Shown here: in pieces, positions 55,392-64,000 of the stretch
Layout: the number at the start of each line of letters is the position of its first letter
How positions within the stretch are numbered: position 1 is the first letter of the stretch
From: Sipunculus nudus
Taxonomy: Eukaryota; Annelida; Sipuncula; Golfingiida; Sipunculidae
Reading direction: 5' to 3'
Assembly (NCBI GenBank): GCA_026874595.1
Contig: CM049314.1
Coordinates: 31,831,229 to 31,895,228 of the forward strand
DNA: 64,000 bases
Position numbers and translations under genes: made by a program
Notes under the pieces: generated by a model
What the model saw: only the letters and a program-made list of their open reading frames with translations
What the model was told of the DNA's origin: nothing
Databases searched by the model: none

Positions 55392-58300
55392 GCACCGTTG
55401 GTGATGTACAACCCTATATAAAATAGTGTACATTGAGTCAAGTCGAAAGTAGAGAAATACGTCCATAATAATTATCGTTTTACTACCACGAAATAGATTT
55501 AGTCAAACATCCCCTCCACTAGTATATTTAAGAAAAGTATATGGTCCGGGAATTGATTAACCCGAAATCATCCTAATAATCCTCACGCCATTTTTTACGG
55601 TCAATGGCGAGATGAACAAGATGACAGTATCAAATTTTAGAGTTAAAATTAAGTTTTTATAGCACCTGGTCACCAAAATTTTTCCGTCTGTTTATAGTGG
55701 GCAAATATATGTTGTCTTATATTCTTATTATGTGTTATATCTTTCATGCTATATTATTATGTATTTCAATAACTTTTATTACTATTATTACATAAGACTA
55801 GTAAATCGTTTTATCTATATCGGTGTGGGGGTTTTCTATACAAGGGATTTGCGTTTGCGTTATGTTGCAGTAAAGACTAATTTAATAAAAGTTGTTGGTA
55901 CTCTTTGGTTTATGAAGTTACTGAAAGAAGTATGTAAATGTGCGACTATGTGTATCTAAACAATGTGCTTGGTATGTACGACATTAGCAGCTATGATAGT
56001 GTGTGACGCCTTTTTGGAGAGAATAAAAGAGTATGATTTGTTTGGTAAGGTGCCAAATACTCATATAGGATTAACAAGCTTGTATTTGAGAAGATACATT
56101 CTTCTTTAAACTCACAAAGGAGAATATTGTGCGTGACAACTATGGGTGCTACTGCTTTTTTTGTGGACTACTTATTCATTGGGACATTCAGTAATCAGTT
56201 AACGAAACAGATCTAGGTCATTTGATAAAGAGTATTTTTAAAGAATTCACACTTGCCCACATCTTAATTTGCGTTCATTCACGCATGAGGAACCATGAAG
56301 CGACTTATTGGGTCTGAGTTCTACGTTAATTTGAAAACTTGCGTGAGAACAGCCAAATTACGCCTGACACGTTTTAGTAGATCTTGATTTAAATTAGTTT
56401 CTGTTTTCATTGTAATATTACAACAGCATTTAATTACACAATTGTTGTTATCAGCATTATCAGTCTTAACATAATGCATATACATTATACATATAAAAAC
56501 ACAAATCACACATATGTATCATAAGAAATCGTCTTTAACAAGAATCATACAGATGAACCTAGCAGTTATTCTTCTTCTCATAAGAATGTCTCACCTATCA
56601 CAACGATTTTACATTTTGTTTTCTTTCCCTGTAAAGTATATTCTATTATTATTTGGATGTTTACTTTGAGAGTAAATATATATAGGGTTGGTTACTTCTT
56701 GCTTAATTTTATGTGTAGATTTAGAAATATGAGGATCCAGTGTATAACACCTGTTTGAAGATTTGATTATATCTTCCACATTCCTGTACGTAATAAACTT
56801 TACAGGCATTTAATTAACAGGAATACAGAAAACCCAAAGGTTCTTCCGAGCAAGATTCTTTCAAAAAGTGTAAGTTCCCTGCCTGTTCACATTTAAAAGA
56901 TTTGCTTGAATTTTAGGTTCTTCATGAGGCACTAACATATATTGTTATATGTTCCAATGTTACATCCTTTCCAAGGAGCATCTTATCATAATTGAGATCA
57001 TTTTAACGGAATATTGTCAGGTGTGTTTAGATAAAAACTGCGTGCTTCTGTTGTTGAAATTTCTTGGACTATCTTTATTTGTCCTCTATGTTTGCTCTTA
57101 TTGGTGCAGTTATAACTTTGCTTTTATGGATTAGAATACCCCCGGAACATATATAGAATGCTTAAACTAACAAATAAAATTTTGTACACGAAGGCCTAGT
57201 AGTACTGAATATATTTAACAGAATGGAATAAAATAGGGCTTGGGATCCTCAAGAAGCAATCTGAATAACCAATTCAGTAACATTTTTAAAGATGCTTCTA
57301 ATACTCCATTAACAACCTTAAAACTCCTCATAATAAACGACAATATAAAGGACAAAATGTTTGCCTTGTCGGTCAAGACATGTCTACAAACACTACAGCC
57401 TTGTTGATGCCTTTTTTATTGCCAAGACTTACTAATGTATTTCAAGATTCGAGAGAAGAGTACATTTTATAAAGTATCTTCTCCATGTAGGCGTCATCAA
57501 TCGGCAGATACACAAATCATAATGGGAGCATAATATTCTCACACGTTGTTTTGAATGGTCGCTAAACCCCAAAAGATGGAAACATACCTTCCACTTTTTA
57601 CGCTAACCTATACTTCTTACCGATGGTCAAATAGATTATATAGATGATATAATACAGCATTCTTAGCCCGTGAGTGCACTTTTATTCTCATTTCCACCTG
57701 TGCCAGGCAGACAAAATAACAACTTTAGGTGTATTAGACAGTCGCGATTTACCAAGTGCATGGAGCATACGGAATATACATCTATTAATTCTGTGAATCA
57801 TTTTTATATGTCACTTTCATTGAACAAATTTCAATTAACTGATATAACCTATCACTTCGTCCACCTAAACATTACACAATATAGCAAGACTGTATTACAC
57901 TTTGTTTTTTATCAGTGAGACATTGCATTGATCGAATCATGAACATAAGCAGGATCTAATTTATGATCTCTAACCTTAACCCTTTAAGCTATGAAATGGA
58001 TAAATTTCAGGTGAGGCTCGCTCATGTTGCTGTGTAGACAATATAAACGAAATAACATTTTATGCTTACATTTTTAAATATTTCTTATATATAAATAAAA
58101 GCATATCGCATTTCAGGAATAAATGTGCCTACATTTAAAATCTCCTTTACCGATACACTGTAACTAGAATTAAACTTTTAAAGAAAATATATTAATTTTG
58201 ATGATCCGTTTTAAAATGTGCCACAGAAAATTCAACAGAGATTCATAATTTGTAAACGGTGCCTCCTTCACAAAAGTGAGCGTTAAGATAAGGGTACAAT

Positions 58301-58739
58301 GAATTTTAAGACTTTGTTTTTATAATGTTTACATATATTTGCATCTGTTGACAGAACGAAAAAATAAATACGGACACAAACAAGTTATAACAAAAGAGCA
58401 GTGGGACGTCTGCAGGAAAGTTATGACACTTTATGACTTTAAGACAGATACCAATATACGAATCATTCTCTAATTTCAGAGCACAAAAATGTGATATGAC
58501 GTTTTGCAACACTTAGTTATTCTTGATTATAACTATTATTAAACTTAAATGATTTATATATTTAAAGGATCATTTCTATGTTTTCATTGAAGTATACATA
58601 ACATATTTCAGTTTGAACATATGATAGCGTGAACGAATATTTAATCTAATCCATCTCCACCTAAAGTCAGAATAAACTAAGTTTATTCATTTTTCTCAAT
58701 GCATGGATATTTTAAAAAAATAGGACCGTGCAAAACAAT
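55392..58739. other. Intergenic of copy B, no gene
   Basis: 55392-56960 matches 20108-21640 and 56960-58739 matches 25590-27318. It passes directly across the place where copy A has about 4 kb extra. No open frame is shared with copy A. Confidence 0.6.
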
Positions 58740-59687
58740 TCAATATTGGTAAAAGTTTACATTAAAGCTGAGACCGCTTTTTTCGACGAAGCTTTAGAAG
58801 TTCCGGAATGTCAAAGTTTTCAGTATATTCCACATATCGACTATGCCAACCTCGGGGCACAAGATTAAGTTTTCCTTGTATCAATAAGAGCGGGGAATAT
58901 TGGTTATTACCATACATGCGGACGAACAGGTCAACTGATTTCTGTACATCCGGCTACTTCCTACTTAGAAAATCGTCTATTGTTATTATCCCTCAGTCAA
59001 TTATGATGCAACTTACCAATTCCAGATCCACGACATGGTTCCCATCTATACTAAACAGTCCAAACACCGGAAGTCCCATTTGTCGGAAATAAAATTTACT
59101 CGAAGGCAAAGAACTGATCCTCCAACTTCCAATTCGGGTTGAAACTTTAAAGGAATATAATGAATAGCCTAATGTGTTCATATTTCCTTTAAAATATCGA
59201 CACTCGCATTCTTGTCCCAAACGAACAATCGTCCCCAGCCCCCTTGTCAAGTCAATACCCTAAATCTGTTGAAAAAGCGACCTGCATAAATTCCTATCTC
59301 CCCAACGCTTCCGTATATGCAAAATGCCTTTGAGCCCTTGTATGGTGGTATGCTACATCCACGTTCAGCATGTTCATTTAACCAGGTATTTATTTAAGGT
59401 CCCGGACTCGATGTTCTTCCATTGCATTTACTGCCTTAACCTCCTCTGGTTTACTAAGGATTTTCAAACAGCCACTATAGGCACAGACTGATGGAAATTT
59501 CGGAAGGTAATCTGAATTACAGCCTGTCAGTTTGTCCCCGGTTGGTGCTTCGTCAGCGATATTCATTTCCTGTCCGGAGGGGACCTAATCCAGCGAAATC
59601 CATTAAAAAATATCTATCACAAAATACAAATGTTCCTATTGATACTAGAGTTTGCAATCGGCCGTGTGGGATATGGATCCGTGCCAT
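58740..59687 (-). pseudogene. Methyltransferase-family pseudogene (relic 3), chimeric
   Basis: Nearly full length. It starts at ATG 59685-59687 (MARI-), keeps SDYLPKFPS- and C-LKIL segments, and ends at the same place as paralog 2. Lesions: TGA in the GGI segment before IDDF (near 58990), TAG replacing the Trp of the WPDV block (58954-58956), loss of the SPFPFM codons right after DGNHV (near 59031), and frame changes in the N-terminal half. The 3' 290 bases and the 3' flank follow paralog 2 closely. The rest follows relic 2 (LPVF-LFSIDGNH) and relic 1/4-type sequence, and the 5' flank (59690-59860) matches that of relic 4. It therefore looks like a fusion of two paralogs at about 59031. Confidence 0.85.
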
Positions 59688-60037
59688 TTTTTTTTTATTT
59701 TTGTGAAGACCCGTCCATTTTTTTTTTTACTATAAGGTTTGGAAGGTTGAGGTTCTTGCTAAAAGACTTTGGCAAAGTACCTCCTGTTAATGTGATATTA
59801 AAGAAGATTTAAACATTTTTGATTACAGCAGTTACAATTTTTTTTACGTGTACCGGTTGATGTGCTTTTCTTAAATCATTATATTGAAACTCCAGTCCAG
59901 ATATCAACCTGCCCATAACTCATTTTGTATAATTGAAATCGTATATAATGAATATAAAAAATAAGATATATAATGAATTACAAGTTTTACATTTAGAACA
60001 TGATTATCGCAGAGCATTTGCATTAATGACAAAAACA
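59688..60037. other. Upstream flank of relic 3
   Basis: Matches 62410-62570 upstream of relic 4 ('ttggaaggtt', 'ggcaaag.a.ctcct', 'gcagcagttacaat'-type blocks). No gene. Confidence 0.5.
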
Positions 60038-60804
60038 TACTGTGGAAGTGGATTTGTTGCGGGGTTTTTATTTTCGCGGGGAGCGTGATTTGCGCTTAAT
60101 AAAGAACCCGGACACCCCAGACTTGTGCGAGTTGTTTATTTTTTTACCGTCAGGTGCCGACAATATTGTTAGATATTGTAAGAGAATTGGCGAATTGAAT
60201 AAACAATTATCGATAATGTTTAATGGGGCACTTAGAAATTGAACAATACTTTTTATACACAGAATTTATTTTGTATAAACAAAAGTCTAGTGTTTTCATC
60301 CTAATTTTGGTATTTACCCAAGCGGCGCTCGGCCGGGTGTGATGTCTCTAGCTGATCGATGCGATCGGTAGTCTGGAATACCTCCTCGCGGGGTCGCTTG
60401 TCTTTAACCAGGGTGTTGGAATAGTCATGTTGCTTGTAATAAGATTTAATAGCAAGTGATATCTCAACAAGTGTTAACTCTTCCATTTCGGAGGAATAAA
60501 AGACAACCGCATCATCAAACGTAATAAGTCCTGGTAATTACGTATTGTTTACCCCGTGGACTTACGATAGTCACTAGCCGGTAGCCAGGTGGCATGTACG
60601 CAGTTACCCCTAGCTTGAAAGGTGGAAGGTAGGTTGCGTCACAAATCTATCTTTCATGTAATCGTTTAAATATTTTGATAATTTTTTACAAGTTGGAAAT
60701 CCCATGCATACTGATTTGCACGAAAATTCGAACTGCGCTATTGCTGTAAAATGAAAGAAAAAGCCCAACAATTCAGAGGCGCCAGATTAACCACTTCCAC
60801 AGTA
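60038..60804. mobile_element. MITE-like DNA element with TA target duplication
   Basis: The ends are inverted: CTGTGGAAGTGG at 60040-60051 and CCACTTCCACAG at 60791-60802, each flanked by TA (60038-60039 and 60803-60804), as in Tc1/mariner-type insertion. The interior (763 bp with ends) is less AT-rich than its surroundings. It carries an open frame on each strand: 60042-60242 plus, starting inside the inverted repeat, and 60301-60486 minus, a charged peptide. Neither resembles a transposase, so it appears non-autonomous. Confidence 0.65.
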
Positions 60805-62009
60805 TACTATTTAAGTGAAGTCAATGAACAAAATATAACAAAAAGATAGGTTAACATTTAATACATATATTTCATATTTTAAAGTAATGTAAAATATGTA
60901 CGTGTTCAGTGGCGGTACCACACTGGTTACGTTGACCCGGTGGCGGATAGGGATGTATTTCTGTCAAGGAGGCACAATGTTTACATCGATATATTAAATC
61001 ATGTGTGCATAATATACAGGGCTGTTAAATAGTTCCCCAGGAAATTTACAACTTAACACAAATGCCATCTATGTACTTTTGTCGTGAAGAAGGATTCAAT
61101 AGGGAAATGAAGACTCACGTGAATAAGTAAATAAGAAATTATCATTAGTCATAACGTTTACTGTAAACCAATAACAGGCAGTGCTTAACATGCAGTTAAT
61201 TCGTATATAAAATTTACTAGCCTTCACAAATATAACAAGTGTTTTTGACATGAATATCCATAGGTAAGTGAACGGAAATGCAAAGAACTAAATAAGATAT
61301 AAAATTACATGCTCTTTTCTTTTTTTTCTGGTAAAGAATATGGAACTCATATATTCTAATCTTAGATTCGAAAGGATATAAAAATTAACAATTTAAAGAG
61401 TTCTTAAAACACATGAAGATCAACATTTACTTTAAAATACGCGTAGACTCTCATTTAAATAACAATAGAGTGCGATTATGAGGGCATTGATGTTAAGCCT
61501 ATCAATTATCTTTCTGAAGTTGGACATTAAATTACCGGTGCGAAGAAAGAGATTTGTTAACTATTGCGGAATATGTAAATGAGATTTTTACTATAATTTC
61601 CGTCATAACCTTAACAAAGGGTAGTATGGACATATGTGATACGTGCGGCTCATTTATATGTGTGTGTGTGTATCCGAGCAATAACTGCGTTAGTTCATGG
61701 TTAATTTTGACATTATTTTGTGGATGTATGGCTTCGTTTGTAGTATGGTTTCGTTGTTATTGCGAACTTAGACATCATGAAAGTTAATTTATATCCACGT
61801 CTCCAATATGAACGGCACATTTAAGTCTCATGGTCGTGACAAAGGTTCTCGACTTTCTTAACATGGTAGCTAACGTTTTTTTTATGCAGATCCTGCAACA
61901 GCCACTTTATATGACCTTCATAAATACTAACTCCCTAGCAGGGTTTCCTTATCTCACACACATGATACACAAACCTTCTTGCACCGCCTCGTATTTGTCG
62001 TTGGTCTTC
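60805..62009. other. No gene recognised
   Basis: AT-rich spacer. The short open frames at 61554-61787 and 61830-62063 are unsupported; the second overlaps relic 4. Confidence 0.4.
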
Positions 62010-62409
62010 TTCCTATCTCCCCGACGCTTCCGTATATGGCAAAATGCCTTTGAGCCCTTGTAAGGTGGTATACCACATCCAAGTTCAGCAAGTTCATCAA
62101 ATTAGGTATTGATTAAAGGTCCCGGACTTTATGTTCTTCCATTGCTTTTAATTCTTTAACCTCCCCTGGTTTACGGAGGATTTTCAAACAGCCACCATTC
62201 CAACAGATTGATGGAAAACGAGGAAGGTAACCTGAACTACAGCCCGTCAGTTTGTCCCCGGTTGGTGCTTGGTCAACGATATTCATCAATTGTCCGACGG
62301 AAACCTTAATAACAGACATCAATTTCAAAATACATATCACCAACAATATACATGTCGCTGTTAACACAAGTATCAGCAGTCGGCCGTGTGGGAAATTGTT
62401 CCGTGCAGT
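62010..62409 (-). pseudogene. Methyltransferase-family pseudogene (relic 4, 5' half only)
   Basis: Encodes the N-terminal half: a hydrophobic anchor (LLILVLTATCILLVICIL), GCSSGYLPRFPSICWNGGCLKIL, then LDVVYHLTRAQRHFAIYGSVGEIG, where homology stops abruptly inside SAM motif I near 62015. The start codon position reads ACT, and a TAA follows the RDL segment near 62112. Stem and flank are closest to relic 3. Together with relic 2 (3' half only) this suggests that family members have been cut and reassorted within coding sequence. Confidence 0.85.
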
Positions 62410-62890
62410 GTGTGATTTGTATGTTGACCCGTCTTCTTTGTTTGAATATAAAGCTTGGAAGGTTGGCTTCTAGCTGAAGGAACTTGTGGCAAAGGATCTC
62501 CTTTTTATGAGAGATTCATGAAGATAAAATTTATTCTTGACTGCACTGCAGCAGTTACAATGAATTAAAAAAATAACAAAGATACCGTGTATTATATTGT
62601 CTCTTTCTTGATCTATGATATTTTATAAACAAATGCTATAAATTGAATGAATTGAACCAAAATATTAAAATATTTATGTATACATTTCGTTACAGCTAAT
62701 AAGGGCCCTACAATTCATTCCATATCGTTTAACTGGTCTCCTAATAAATTGAGGACAAGATGCGGATCATGATGACAACTGTATTGAAGATCTATCCAAT
62801 TCCTACCAGAAACGATGATATAAGCACGATGAAACTGCTTGACAATTGGTTACGTCGTGTTGCGGAAGGTAATATAGAATGATGCAATGA
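62410..62890. other. Upstream flank of relic 4, no gene confirmed
   Basis: The first 160 bases match the upstream flank of relic 3. A 40-codon frame opening at ATG 62760 (MRIMMTTVLKIYPIP) closes at TGA 62880-62882 and may be the first part of the coding-like stretch that follows. Confidence 0.35.
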
Positions 62891-63133
62891 CATTTTAGAA
62901 GGAAAACGATTCAAGAGAAAGGGTATCCCCATTTCATCTTCAAAGTCACAGATAATTCACAATGGAGTTATGGCAAGTGTTTCAGTCGAGTATGTGTGCA
63001 TAATCTAGAGGAAGACAGGTCGTCTGTGAAAGCAGGGATGCTACCGTGGTTTGGTAACGAGTCTTGCGGGAAGGTCATTGGTGGCTACAATTTCTGTAGT
63101 GTAATGGATGGTGAAATGGTAGACGAATACTAA
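62891..63133 (+). pseudogene. Unclassified coding-like stretch
   Basis: Open for 80 codons to TAA, bounded on the left by TGA, with no ATG at its start. Composition is protein-like: GYPHFIFKVTDNSQWSYGKC, FSRVCVHNLEEDRSSVKAGM and LPWFGNESCGKVIGG, ending FCSVMDGEMVDEY. Four Cys and balanced charge are unlike chance frames nearby. I do not recognise the family. It could be a decayed exon or transposon piece. Confidence 0.35.
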
Positions 63134-64000
63134 GAATTATTGTTAAGGTTCCATGACAAACAGGTCTGGTCAAAATGAAACGTTAATATATTAAAAAACT
63201 GAGCTGTCAAGCCGGCTGCTGAGGCTGTCATTATTACGTATCACATGTAAAATTCCGTATGTACCTACTATATGTTTGTAAAGGAAATGCATTTTAGAAT
63301 TCATAGTCAACATGATAACAAGAATTCCATTTTTTGCAAAGCTCAAGCTCAACTCATGTACTTTTGTTCTAGAACGATTTTGTATCTGATTTACCGTGAA
63401 AAGACAGCATATACAACTAGCAACCGTTATCGCCACCTCTCAAGCATATTCACAGAAACACATATACAAATCAAACTTTCATCTTTTTCCCTTGTCCCAA
63501 GTATAATAGTTGAGAGAGTCACGTAGTAACAAGCTCGGCTTTCTCTGCTGAAGGTCAGAGTTTGGTCGTCGGCGTGGCAATGAATGGGGTGAAAGTGAGT
63601 CACCCTTGATCGTTGGTTTCTCCTACAGTTTCCTCCGCATCTAGCGGCTACCGTGCCATGCAGAAAATCCAGCACCAGTTAATGAAGTACTTTTATAATA
63701 CATTCTAAACAAACACGTTTCATTTGATATATTTATATAGAATAACGCTCATTATATAAAAAAGACATCTATCATATGTAGCTTTTTTACCTGTAGGTAT
63801 AAGATCTTCTTAGTTAAACTTCAGGAGGACAGACATTCCAAACTAACTATGTTAGTGTCCAACGCGGGCATGAAAAACATTTTCAAAAGATGGTGAAGAT
63901 ACTGTAGTAATGTTATAAACATTTTATTTCCATTAAATCTATACATATGCATATGTAATGTTTCCTCCAAAGGAAATCAGTGATTTTTATTTTGGAATGA
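63134..64000. other. No gene recognised
   Basis: AT-rich spacer with a less AT-rich island at 63530-63680 that has overlapping short open frames on both strands but no recognisable family. Confidence 0.4.

Larger units (their letters stand above)
40025..59030. repeat. Large segmental duplication, copy B (interrupted by the LTR element)
   Basis: Counterpart of copy A. Without the 8.4 kb LTR element it is about 10.6 kb, shorter than A mainly because the 21640-25590 block is missing. A unit of about 130 bases near the left edge ('ttgtttataaa..cc.tattcg', 40049 and 40195) is itself duplicated here. The right edge of close similarity to copy A falls near 59030, inside a methyltransferase pseudogene. 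Confidence 0.85.

Overview
This window reads as animal nuclear DNA. It is AT-rich, sparsely genic and full of microsatellites, retroelement relics and nested duplications. No tRNA, rRNA, CRISPR or operon structure was recognised. The transposon types (Penelope-like element with GIY-YIG nuclease and hammerhead ribozyme, Ty3/gypsy elements, a LINE with a C-terminal zinc-finger-like tail, TA-flanked MITE) together suggest a lophotrochozoan, most likely a bivalve mollusc. That assignment is inference from sequence style; no marker gene is present.

The host genes are one family, seen at seven loci: three intact single-exon genes (19097-20107 +, 27319-28335 -, 54344-55354 +) and four relics (2940-3827 -, 34729-35175 -, 58740-59687 -, 62010-62409 -). 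Each intact protein is 336-338 residues: a short N-terminal tail, one membrane segment, a conserved cysteine motif (GCSSGYLP...SICG..GC), then a class I S-adenosylmethionine methyltransferase domain. The layout is that of a Golgi type II enzyme. The domain resembles the TylF/macrocin O-methyltransferase group (Methyltransf_24-like), so a sugar O-methyltransferase acting on secreted glycans is a reasonable but unproven idea.

Layout: 1-720 is a repeat related to 21675-22480. A methyltransferase relic lies at 2940-3827. A Penelope-like fragment with inverted ends and a complete hammerhead ribozyme motif occupies 5336-5884. Degenerate tandem repeats fill 6075-7480. A decayed gypsy-like pol at 8586-10735 has integrase ahead of reverse transcriptase. 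From about 12290 to 28340 (copy A) and about 40025 to 59030 (copy B) the window holds two diverged copies of one large segment, each with a plus-strand and a minus-strand methyltransferase gene in convergent orientation and the same LINE relic. Copy A carries about 4 kb of extra repeats (21640-25590). Copy B carries an 8.4 kb Ty3/gypsy element (42712-51088) inserted in a (TA)n tract that is uninterrupted in copy A. The right edge of copy B falls inside a methyltransferase pseudogene that looks chimeric.

The gypsy element has LTRs that are nearly identical apart from one 54 bp indel, a Gag with an RNA-recognition-motif-like N-terminus, a CCHC knuckle, a canonical -1 frameshift heptamer before pol, and a DD35E integrase, but several reading-frame breaks. 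From 59690 to the end are a MITE-like element, one more methyltransferase relic and mostly featureless AT-rich DNA.
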